Below, piece by piece: positions 1 through 5,883 of a stretch of DNA of 9,361 bases. Position numbers and translations under genes: made by a program. The notes beneath the pieces are model-generated. The model worked only from the letters and a program-made list of their open reading frames with translations, did not search any database and was not told where the DNA came from. The stretch is from an uncultured Collinsella sp. (GTDB lineage Bacteria; Actinomycetota; Coriobacteriia; Coriobacteriales; Coriobacteriaceae): assembly GCA_902494685.1 (NCBI GenBank), contig CABUUE010000048.1:1-9361 (forward strand). Reading direction: 5' to 3'. Numbering within the stretch: position 1 is the stretch's first letter; each line of letters starts with the position of its first letter.

Positions 1-34
1 CCGGGACTCGAACCCGCCAGGGTGCGAGCGTTAA

Positions 35-53
35 ATAAACGCGAAGCGTTTAT
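35..53. repeat. 8-bp perfect hairpin with GAA loop
   Basis: ATAAACGC pairs perfectly with GCGTTTAT around a GAA loop. The loop-closing core is GCGAAGC (41-47), a sequence known to form an unusually stable DNA mini-hairpin. The inner stem AAACGC/GCGTTT recurs at 8907-8922 with a GTGA loop. Confidence 0.7.
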
Positions 54-87
54 AGCGAGTAGGCAAGGGCGCCGATAGGTGACCGCA

Positions 88-138
88 GCCGGTGCGGATT
101 TGCGAAGCAAATACGCGGACGTCCCGTTGCCCGCTCCA
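88..138 (+). repeat. 51-bp direct repeat, copy A
   Basis: This stretch matches 219-269 over 51 bases with a single mismatch (C at 95, G at 226). The unit contains the ATTTGC-GAA-GCAAAT hairpin (98-112) and the glycine tRNA tail (121-138). The two copies start 131 bases apart, and the 80 bases between them are unrelated to the unit. It is too few copies and the wrong shape for a CRISPR array. Confidence 0.9.
121..138 (+). pseudogene. tRNA-Gly 3'-tail fragment, copy A
   Basis: GTCCCGTTGCCCGCTCCA fits the 3' end of a bacterial glycine tRNA: end of the T stem, acceptor strand TGCCCGC, discriminator T and encoded CCA. A U discriminator is usual for glycine tRNAs. No tRNA body precedes it; the bases upstream are the GAA hairpin. 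The Gly identity is inferred from the acceptor sequence alone. Confidence 0.6.
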
Positions 139-218
139 CCGGGCACGGGAGACATGGGGACAGCTAATTCAACAAAGTCTTCCCCTTCGGCTTCGTGAGG
201 CTGAGGGGCTCGCCTGAA
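139..218. other. spacer between the two direct repeats
   Basis: No gene is seen here. An imperfect hairpin at 182-208 pairs CCCC with GGGG at its base (8 of 10 pairs, counting one T-G wobble) around a TTCGTGA loop. It has no T-tract on its 3' side, so I do not call it a terminator. Its place between two tRNA tails parallels the terminator between the tails at 8821-8979. Confidence 0.4.
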
Positions 219-269
219 GCCGGTGGGGATTTGCGAAGCAAATACGCGGACGTCCCGTTGCCCGCTCCA
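219..269 (+). repeat. 51-bp direct repeat, copy B, with tRNA-Gly tail
   Basis: This is the second copy of the 88-138 unit, with one mismatch. It holds the ATTTGC-GAA-GCAAAT hairpin at 229-243 and a second glycine tRNA tail at 252-269, again with CCA. It is followed by AT-richer sequence leading to the purB promoter, and no terminator is seen after it. Confidence 0.9.
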
Positions 270-321
270 ATTCCAAAATGTTAGGTTAATGCCTGCTGCC
301 CATACTTGCACCTGCGCACGG

Positions 322-327
322 TACAAT
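322..327 (+). promoter_or_regulatory. -10 box of the likely purB promoter
   Basis: TACAAT is the same -10 hexamer used by tRNA-Lys at 8731-8736. No good -35 sits 17 bases upstream; the TTGCAC at 306-311 is too close. Just downstream a dyad, GTTGG (329-333) and CCAAC (341-345), spans the expected start of transcription and could be an operator or a leader hairpin. Confidence 0.45.
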
Positions 328-360
328 GGTTGGGTTACGACCAACGTGCCAATAACCAAA

Positions 361-366
361 AAGGAG
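361..366 (+). promoter_or_regulatory. purB ribosome binding site
   Basis: AAGGAG lies 5 bases before the ATG at 372. It decides the start of purB against the upstream in-frame TTG at 306, which has no such site. Confidence 0.85.
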
Positions 367-371
367 CCGCT

Positions 372-1718
372 ATGATCGATCGCTATACCCGCCCGGAGAT
401 GGGACACATTTTCTCCCTCGAGAACAAGTACGCCATTTGGCAGGAGATCGAGGTCTTGGCCTGCGAGGCCCAGGCGGAGCTCGGCAAGATCGGTATTTCC
501 AAAGACGAGGCCCAGTGGATCCGCGACCATGCCAACTTTGAGAAGGCGAAGGTCGATGAGATCGAGGAAGTCACGCGCCACGACGTCATTGCCTTCCTGA
601 CCAACATGAAGGAATACATCGATGCCGATGTTCCCGAGGGCGACCCCAAGCCCAGCCGCTGGGTTCACTATGGCATGACCAGCTCCGATCTGGGCGACAC
701 GGCCCTGTGCTACCAGCTCACCCAGGCCTGCGACCTGATCATCGAGGACGTCAAGAAACTCGGCGAGATCTGCAAGCGTCGTGCCTTCGAGGAGCGCAAC
801 ACGCTCTGCGCCGGCCGTACTCATGGCATCCACGCCGAGCCGATGACCTTCGGCATGAAGTTTGGCTCTTGGGCCTGGGAGCTCAAGCGCGATCTGGATC
901 GTCTTGAGGATGCCCGCAAGAACGTTGCCTTTGGTGCCATCTCGGGCGCTGTCGGCACGTACAGCTCCATCGAGCCGTTTGTCGAGGAATATGTCTGCGA
1001 GCACCTGGGCCTGGTTCACGACCCGCTGTCCACGCAGGTTATCAGCCGCGATCATCACGCCTACCTCGCCGGCGTTCTTGCCACCACCGCGGCCACCTGT
1101 GAGCGCATCGCTACCGAGGTCCGCAATCTGCAGAAGACCGATACACTCGAGGCCGAGGAACCGTTCCGTAAGGGTCAAAAGGGCAGCTCCGCCATGCCGC
1201 ACAAGCGCAACCCCATCACCATGGAGAAGGTCTGCGGCCTGTCGCGCGTCGTGAAGGCCAACGCGCAGGTTGCCTTCGACAACGTCGCCCTGTGGCACGA
1301 GCGTGACATTTCGCACTCCTCTGCCGAGCGCGTCGCCCAGGCCGATAGCTTCATCGCGCTCGACCACATGTTCCAGTGCCTCATCCGCGTTATCGACGGC
1401 CTGCAGCTGTATCCCGCTCGCATGATGGCCAACCTCAACAAGACGCGCGGCCTCATCTTCTCCTCCAAGGTGCTGCTCGCCCTCGTCGACACGGGCATCA
1501 CCCGCGAGGACGCGTACGCCATTGTGCAGGAGAACGCCATGGCAACCTGGCACGAGGTGCAGGATTGCGTCTCCGGCCCCACCTTTAAGGAGCGTCTCGA
1601 GGCCGATCCGCGCTGCACCGTCAGCCAGGAGAAGCTCGACGAGATCTTTGATCCGTGGGACTTCCTCACCCGTATCGACACGGTCTTTGATCGTCTGGAG
1701 CAGCTGAGCTTCGAGTAG
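372..1718 (+). CDS. purB: adenylosuccinate lyase
   Basis: This cytoplasmic lyase of the fumarase/aspartase superfamily acts twice in purine synthesis: SAICAR to AICAR plus fumarate, and adenylosuccinate to AMP plus fumarate. The 448-residue product has the family motifs in order: MTSSD at 102-106; GRTHGIHAEP at 148-157, with His151 at the position of a catalytic histidine; and the superfamily signature GSSAMPHKRNP at 271-281, whose serine pair (272/273) supplies the catalytic Ser on the flexible loop. Length is usual for the shorter bacterial PurB class. The start at 372 is chosen because AAGGAG lies 5 bases upstream and the protein then begins MIDRYTRPEM, the typical family N terminus; the frame extends to 306 but those residues are not family-like. 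It appears monocistronic, with its own -10 box upstream and a long hairpin downstream. The purC gene, which makes its substrate, lies about 4.2 kb downstream. Confidence 0.97.
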   Translation: MIDRYTRPEMGHIFSLENKYAIWQEIEVLACEAQAELGKIGISKDEAQWIRDHANFEKAKVDEIEEVTRHDVIAFLTNMKEYIDADVPEGDPKPSRWVHYGMTSSDLGDTALCYQLTQACDLIIEDVKKLGEICKRRAFEERNTLCAGRTHGIHAEPMTFGMKFGSWAWELKRDLDRLEDARKNVAFGAISGAVGTYSSIEPFVEEYVCEHLGLVHDPLSTQVISRDHHAYLAGVLATTAATCERIATEVRNLQKTDTLEAEEPFRKGQKGSSAMPHKRNPITMEKVCGLSRVVKANAQVAFDNVALWHERDISHSSAERVAQADSFIALDHMFQCLIRVIDGLQLYPARMMANLNKTRGLIFSSKVLLALVDTGITREDAYAIVQENAMATWHEVQDCVSGPTFKERLEADPRCTVSQEKLDEIFDPWDFLTRIDTVFDRLEQLSFE

Positions 1719-1744
1719 GTTCGGGCATAACGTTAGCTTTTTAG

Positions 1745-1782
1745 GGCGCTTTGCTGGTAATGTGTGTTGCCGGCAAAGCGCC
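1745..1782 (+). terminator. long hairpin after purB, possible terminator
   Basis: GGCGCTTTGC pairs perfectly with GCAAAGCGCC, and the stem continues inward as TGGTAA/TTGCCG with two T-G wobbles. This gives 16 pairs and a TGTGTG loop. No T-tract follows, only TCGTTGCATTT; a run of five T lies on the 5' side instead. It is probably the end of the purB transcript, but not a canonical intrinsic terminator. Confidence 0.5.
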
Positions 1783-1785
1783 TCG

Positions 1786-1812
1786 TTGCATTTAGGGAAA
1801 GACGGGGATAAT
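1786..1812 (+). promoter_or_regulatory. possible promoter of the TSCPD/lipoprotein unit
   Basis: GATAAT (1807-1812) is a good -10 box. The nearest -35-like hexamer is TTGCAT (1786-1791), but the spacer is only 15 bases. The distance to the ATG at 1847 leaves a short leader with an AGAGGGG ribosome binding site. Confidence 0.4.
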
Positions 1813-1846
1813 AGTCGTCTCGAATAACATTCTGAGAGGGGATCGC

Positions 1847-2110
1847 ATGATTTCGTTTGATTACAAGCCTCAGGGCGTGTGTGCTCGCAATATTCACCTT
1901 GACCTTTCCGATGACGGCAACAAGGTGATGGGCGTTGAGTTTACCGGCGGCTGCGACGGCAATCTCAAGGCTATCTCCAAACTGGTCGAGGGCGCTCCTG
2001 CCGATCGCGTAATCGAGGTTCTCGCCGGTAATACCTGCGGTATGAAAAAGACCTCCTGCGCCGACCAGCTTACACGCGCTATCGAGGCCGCTCGCGCCGA
2101 GATCGCCTAA
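1847..2110 (+). CDS. small TSCPD-domain protein (TIGR03905-like)
   Basis: This 87-residue protein matches the small stand-alone TSCPD family (TIGR03905 type), which resembles the C-terminal domain of some adenosylcobalamin-dependent ribonucleotide reductases. It has four cysteines: C12 (in GVCARNI), C36 (in GGCDGN), C64 and C71 (in NTCGMKKTSCADQ). The TSC of the name motif is kept, followed by AD in place of PD. The cysteine set suggests metal binding or redox chemistry, but the family's role is not established. An AGAGGGG site precedes the ATG. The stop TAA shares its last base with the ATG of the lipoprotein gene (TAATG), so the two are probably translationally coupled. No reductase gene is present in the window. 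Confidence 0.85.
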   Translation: MISFDYKPQGVCARNIHLDLSDDGNKVMGVEFTGGCDGNLKAISKLVEGAPADRVIEVLAGNTCGMKKTSCADQLTRAIEAARAEIA

Positions 2111-3321
2111 TGGGTATCGCCGATCACATCAAAAACGGAATATCGCGTCGCGACTTTGTACTCGGTGGGGCTGCCGCGGGCGCTGCCACGGTGCTTGCTG
2201 GATGCTCGAAAAAAACGGGCACCAGCGATGATGCCGCCGGCGAGCCGCAGGTTATCAAGGACGATTCCAAAATCATCTCGATTACGGATGAGTATGAGGC
2301 TGTCGACATCGATCTTGAGCCGGCGGCGTCGTGGACGCTGCCGCTGGGTACGCTGCTGTACTACTGCGACGGCGATTACGCCGCGGCGATGATGGCGCCC
2401 GCATCGGCATTGCACGCCAACACACTCGGTGTGCTCAACCTGGGCGATGGCTCGCTTACCACATTAATCGAGGATCCTATCGAGGGCACGGGATACGCAT
2501 TCTACGATGTCCGTGCCGGCGACGGCGTATTCGCGTGGGTTGAGATGAACTTTGCCAATTCATCGTGGAAGCTCTACGCTCAAAATCTGTCGGGCGCTTC
2601 GCTCTCTGGCGACGTGGTTGAGCTCGATCGAGGTGGCAAGGACTACGATCCGCCGCTGTTTACGGCGTTCGGGTCATCAATCATCTGGTATAAAATGCCT
2701 TCGGCAGGCGGCAATAAAACGAGTAGTGATTCGTTTTGCTTTCGTCGCTCGCTTGATGAATCCAAGGCCGAGGCAATTTGGAAATCGACGGGCCGCTTTG
2801 CATCGGCCCCGCGCGCGAGCGACGGCATTTTGACCATCTCGCCGCGTGTCCGCAACGACGAGGGCGTCTACTACGGCATAACGGCAATCGATCTGACCGA
2901 CGGCAACAACACCAAGCGTGCCCAGCTGGTCCTCCCTTCGTCAGTTTCGCCTTTCGAGGCCGTATATATGGGCGATACCTTCGTGTTTTCTATCGAGGCG
3001 GCCTATAGTGGCGTGGGCAGCCTGGGCAATATGGGCACGTATATCGGTAATGAGGGAGGGCCATACCTCTTCCTGTCACGCGAGCCGCTCGCATGTGCGG
3101 CTGGCAAGAAGAATAAATACCTTGTTAAGGTACAGGCGTCGCATTTCCTGATCGACACCTCTGCCAAGACCTATGGCTCGCTGCTGTCGCCCGACCGCGC
3201 TTTGGAGTATGGCGATTATCCAGCTACGGCGGGAAAATCGGACTCATTCCTTACGTACGCCACGGTGCGCAACAGCCAGGGTATACCAGAGACGGTCACT
3301 GCACGCCTATTCTCTCTTTAA
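2110..3321 (+). CDS. Tat-exported lipoprotein, possible beta-propeller
   Basis: The 403-residue product begins with a twin-arginine signal (SRRDFVLGG, arginines 13-14), a hydrophobic alanine-rich stretch, and a lipobox LAGC with the lipidated cysteine at 32. It should therefore be exported folded and anchored to the outer face of the membrane. The mature part has no recognised enzyme motif. Short units of the type GDGVFAW...WKLYAQNLSG and GSSIIWY...FCFRRSL recur roughly every 50-60 residues, suggesting beta-propeller blades; this is inference from pattern only. Cysteines besides C32 are few. The start overlaps the stop of the TSCPD gene by one base, which argues for coupled expression. Function is unknown; a surface binding or sensing role would fit but nothing in the sequence proves it. 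Confidence 0.85.
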   Translation: MGIADHIKNGISRRDFVLGGAAAGAATVLAGCSKKTGTSDDAAGEPQVIKDDSKIISITDEYEAVDIDLEPAASWTLPLGTLLYYCDGDYAAAMMAPASALHANTLGVLNLGDGSLTTLIEDPIEGTGYAFYDVRAGDGVFAWVEMNFANSSWKLYAQNLSGASLSGDVVELDRGGKDYDPPLFTAFGSSIIWYKMPSAGGNKTSSDSFCFRRSLDESKAEAIWKSTGRFASAPRASDGILTISPRVRNDEGVYYGITAIDLTDGNNTKRAQLVLPSSVSPFEAVYMGDTFVFSIEAAYSGVGSLGNMGTYIGNEGGPYLFLSREPLACAAGKKNKYLVKVQASHFLIDTSAKTYGSLLSPDRALEYGDYPATAGKSDSFLTYATVRNSQGIPETVTARLFSL

Positions 3322-3380
3322 GCTTAGAGGGGTTAAAAAGGCGCCAACAGGGGAATAAACGCGTTGTAATTGTGAGTACC

Positions 3381-3419
3381 GCCTGCCGAGCTGCCGCGTC
3401 ATAGCGGCATCCGGCGGGC
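3381..3419 (+). terminator. GC-rich hairpin between lipoprotein and response regulator
   Basis: GCCTGCCG pairs with CGGCGGGC (one T-G wobble). After a small internal loop, TGCCGC pairs with GCGGCA around a GTCATA loop. No T-tract follows. It lies 60 bases past the lipoprotein stop and just before the -10 box of the next gene, so it could end the upstream transcript or be an operator-side structure. Confidence 0.4.
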
Positions 3420-3429
3420 TCAGGTGCGT

Positions 3430-3435
3430 TAAAAT
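3430..3435 (+). promoter_or_regulatory. -10 box of the likely two-component promoter
   Basis: TAAAAT (within TTAAAAT) lies 40 bases before the response regulator start. No good -35 is seen at the usual distance because the 3381-3419 hairpin occupies it, which would fit an activator-dependent promoter. The ribosome binding site AGGGGGG is at 3461-3467. Confidence 0.4.
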
Positions 3436-3474
3436 GGGCTTGTTCTTAGCTAATTGAGACAGGGGGGCCGTGTT

Positions 3475-4197
3475 ATGGCTTCAGATGCAAAAAAGATTCT
3501 GCTGGTCGAGGACGAGAAGGCAATCCGTGACGCTGTCGCTGCCTATCTCGAGCGCGAGGGCTACTGGGTTGTTGGCGTCGGCGACGGCCAGTCTGCGATC
3601 GAGGAGTTCGAGAAGCACCAGTTTGACCTGGTTGTGCTCGACCTTATGCTCCCCAAGATTCCCGGCGAGCGCGTTTGCCGCACTATTCGCGATACCTCGG
3701 ATGTACCCATTATCATGCTTACCGCCAAGGGCGAGATCGAGGATCGCATCATCGGCCTCGAGCTTGGTGCCGACGACTACCTGATCAAGCCGTTCTCGCC
3801 GCGCGAGCTCGTCGCCCGCGTCCGCGCCTTGTTCCGTCGTGCTCACCAGGCAGACGAGCCTGCCGTTGAGGTGCTCGACTTTGGCGATCTGGTCATTGAT
3901 ATCTCGGGCCACAAGATCTTGGTCGAGGACAAGGAAGTAGACCTGACTGCCTCCGAGTTTAAGCTGCTCACCACGCTTGCTCGCCATCCTGGTCGCGTCT
4001 ATAACCGTATGGAGCTGGTCGAGAAGGTGCTCGGCTACGACTTTGAGGGCTACGAGCGCACCATCGACAGCCACGTGAAGAACCTTCGCGCCAAGCTGGG
4101 CGATGACCCCAAGAAGCCTAAGTGGCTCTACACCGTTCACGGTGTCGGCTATCGCTTCGAGGCTCCGGCCAAGACCGATAAGTCGGACGAGAAATAG
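3475..4197 (+). CDS. OmpR/PhoB-family DNA-binding response regulator
   Basis: The 240-residue product has an N-terminal receiver domain (about 6-125) and a C-terminal winged-helix DNA-binding domain (about 137-233). Receiver residues are all present: acidic pair E12/D13, phosphoacceptor D56 (in VVLDLMLP), T83 (in MLTAKGE), and K105 (in LIKPF). The wing region carries the usual DLTASEFKLL, RTIDSHVKNLRAKL and YTVHGVGYRFE motifs. The ATG at 3475 is preferred because AGGGGGG ends 7 bases before it and the protein then starts just ahead of the KKILLVEDE strand; in-frame TTG 3454 and GTG 3470-area alternatives add residues without a better site. The kinase gene follows after 11 bases, so the two form an operon and a cognate pair. 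The regulated genes and the signal cannot be told from the sequence. Confidence 0.96.
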   Translation: MASDAKKILLVEDEKAIRDAVAAYLEREGYWVVGVGDGQSAIEEFEKHQFDLVVLDLMLPKIPGERVCRTIRDTSDVPIIMLTAKGEIEDRIIGLELGADDYLIKPFSPRELVARVRALFRRAHQADEPAVEVLDFGDLVIDISGHKILVEDKEVDLTASEFKLLTTLARHPGRVYNRMELVEKVLGYDFEGYERTIDSHVKNLRAKLGDDPKKPKWLYTVHGVGYRFEAPAKTDKSDEK

Positions 4198-4208
4198 GGA
4201 AATCACAT

Positions 4209-5774
4209 ATGACACCTGCGCGCTTTGAAATCGGACAAAAGCACAAGCAGGAGAGCGAGGCGGGTTCCAAGGCTAGTTGGAACACGCCTCGTTCCGATTC
4301 ACGGCCAACGATGAGCTATCCCTCGCGCATGGCACTTGCTTTTGCTCTGACATCGCTCATGACGGTATTGGTGCTGGTGGGCGTTGTCTCTGTTGTGTGG
4401 GGCACGGTCTTTTCGGATTACACGCGCTCCAATATCGTCGAAATCGCAAATTCCGCTGCCGAGAAGTTGGCAACCTCATATGAGGAAAACGGCTCTTGGA
4501 CCGCGGGGGAACTACGCACGGTTGCAACGTCGAGTTTGGTTTCCGACGATCTGGGTATGCAGGTCGTCAATAAAAAGGGCGTGATCGTTTATGACGATTC
4601 CTGGCCCTCGGCAAGCGCGACCGCCGATGTACGCGAGAGCGAATCGCCGTCGAGCAGCTCGAGCGGTAAAAAGGCCTCGCATAGCCCGGTCTCGTCAGCG
4701 CCCACCGACTCCGATAGCGTTGCCAACGTCGAAATCGTTACGTCCTCTGGCGAACATGTCGGACAGGTAAAGCTATGGGCCATCGGCTCCGACGCCCTGC
4801 TCACCAAGGCAGATTCTGCGTTTAGGGAGAAGACCTTTAACGCCATGGCCCTTGCCGCGGTTGTTGCGGTCTGCATCTCGGTTGTTATCGGATCGTTCGT
4901 GTCGCGCATGCTCACCAAGCCGATTCATCGTATTACCAGCACCGCCAAGCAGATTCGCGACGGCGATTTGTCCGCTCGTACGGGCTTGCGCGGCGATGAC
5001 GAAATCGATCAGCTGGGAGAGACCTTCGATGAGATGGCCACTTCGCTCGAGAAGGATATGAAACACGAGAAGCGCCTGACCTCAGACGTTGCACACGAGC
5101 TGCGCACGCCGCTCATGGCCATGCTTGCAACGGTCGAGGCCATGCAGGATGGCGTGTATCCCACCGACGATGAGCATTTGGAGACCGTTGCTTCCGAGAC
5201 GCGTCGTCTGGCTCGCCTGGTGCAGCAGATGCTCGACCTGTCGCGCATGGAAAACAGCACGGCGCCGCTCAACCTTGAGCCGGTGGACATGGTTCCTTTC
5301 GTGCGTTCCATCGTCAATGCCCAGGAGCGCCTGTTCGTCGACCGCGATCTGCGCCTGCGTTTTGCGGACGAGACCCAGGGTCACGACGATGTCGTCGAGG
5401 CCGATCCCGACATGATCACGCAATGTGTTATCAACCTCATGAGCAACGCCATGCGCTACACCCCCGAGGGCGGTTGGGTCGTGGTGTCGGTGCTCAGTGA
5501 CCGCAAGCACGTCAGCATTGCCGTTTCTGATACTGGCATCGGTATTGCCAAGGACGATCTGTCGCGCATCTTCGGGCGGTTTTGGCGCGCCGATGCCAGC
5601 CGCGCCCGCGAAGCTGGCGGCCTGGGCGTTGGCCTCGCCGTGACCAAGCAGATCGTCGAGCGTCACCATGGCTACATATCCGTGGAGTCGGAGCTTGGAA
5701 AGGGTACGACTTTTACAATTCATCTGCCCCGCGAGCACACGGCAGACGCGGCATCTACTACAATGGAGCACTAG
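4209..5774 (+). CDS. membrane sensor histidine kinase
   Basis: This 521-residue HAMP-type kinase is the likely partner of the preceding regulator. A hydrophilic cytoplasmic N terminus of about 40 residues comes first, then TM1 (about 41-68), an extracellular sensor loop, TM2 (about 212-234), HAMP (about 235-287), and the dimerisation domain with the phosphorylated His296 in SDVAHELRTPL. The ATPase domain shows the N box (N409, N413 in NLMSNAMRYTPEGG), the DTGIGI box from D441, and the GGLGVGLAV glycine box at 470-478, so it should be active. The extracellular loop holds a serine-rich stretch at about 144-170 that looks like a disordered linker rather than a folded sensor. The start has AGGGA 8 bases upstream, overlapping the regulator's stop; a later ATG at 4311 (M35) lacks a good site but would remove the N-terminal tail. 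The input signal is unknown. Confidence 0.95.
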   Translation: MTPARFEIGQKHKQESEAGSKASWNTPRSDSRPTMSYPSRMALAFALTSLMTVLVLVGVVSVVWGTVFSDYTRSNIVEIANSAAEKLATSYEENGSWTAGELRTVATSSLVSDDLGMQVVNKKGVIVYDDSWPSASATADVRESESPSSSSSGKKASHSPVSSAPTDSDSVANVEIVTSSGEHVGQVKLWAIGSDALLTKADSAFREKTFNAMALAAVVAVCISVVIGSFVSRMLTKPIHRITSTAKQIRDGDLSARTGLRGDDEIDQLGETFDEMATSLEKDMKHEKRLTSDVAHELRTPLMAMLATVEAMQDGVYPTDDEHLETVASETRRLARLVQQMLDLSRMENSTAPLNLEPVDMVPFVRSIVNAQERLFVDRDLRLRFADETQGHDDVVEADPDMITQCVINLMSNAMRYTPEGGWVVVSVLSDRKHVSIAVSDTGIGIAKDDLSRIFGRFWRADASRAREAGGLGVGLAVTKQIVERHHGYISVESELGKGTTFTIHLPREHTADAASTTMEH

Positions 5775-5832
5775 CTTTTCGCTATTCGGTGAAGGAGGGG
5801 CCGCGTCCCTGCCGCTCCGAGTTTGCGAAAAC

Positions 5833-5852
5833 ATGCGGGAAAGAACCCGCAT
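5833..5852 (+). promoter_or_regulatory. hairpin upstream of purC
   Basis: ATGCGGG pairs perfectly with CCCGCAT around an AAAGAA loop, followed by TTCTGT. It sits in the 109-base gap between the kinase and purC. The short T-rich run makes it a weak terminator or attenuator candidate. I see no purine riboswitch consensus in this gap. Confidence 0.4.
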
Positions 5853-5883
5853 TTCTGTCGTATTTAGGTAAGGAGTGACTCAC

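Larger units (their letters stand above)
1..138 (+). repeat. tRNA-tail-capped hairpin repeat element (Gly copy)
   Basis: This non-coding element opens with an imperfect T-arm-like palindrome at 1-16 (CGGG, then CGAACCCG). A perfect 8-bp hairpin with a GAA loop follows at 35-53, then a core containing GCAAGG and CCGCAGC, then a 6-bp GAA-loop hairpin at 98-112. It ends at 138 in a sequence matching the 3' end of a glycine tRNA, including the CCA. The same order of parts occurs at 8874-8997 next to tRNA-Lys, where the element ends in a Lys tail, so the two look homologous. The left boundary is uncertain because the window starts here. The family is not one I can name; it could be a tRNA-associated mobile or scar sequence, or a processed RNA spacer. 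Confidence 0.6.

Noticed and set aside
182..208. Intrinsic terminator between the Gly tails
   Set aside because: The stem is interrupted and no T-run follows.
88..269. CRISPR array from the repeated 51-bp units
   Set aside because: There are only two copies, the repeat ends in a tRNA tail, and no cas gene is present.
306..371. Upstream extension of purB from a TTG codon
   Set aside because: The added 22 residues are not PurB-like, overlap the promoter -10 box, and the clear AAGGAG site fits ATG 372.
3481..4215. 244-codon minus-strand open frame opposite the response regulator
   Set aside because: It mirrors a complete receiver plus winged-helix gene and carries no recognisable motif.
5775..5883. 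Purine riboswitch before purC
   Set aside because: Only a simple 7-bp hairpin is seen; the three-way-junction consensus is absent.
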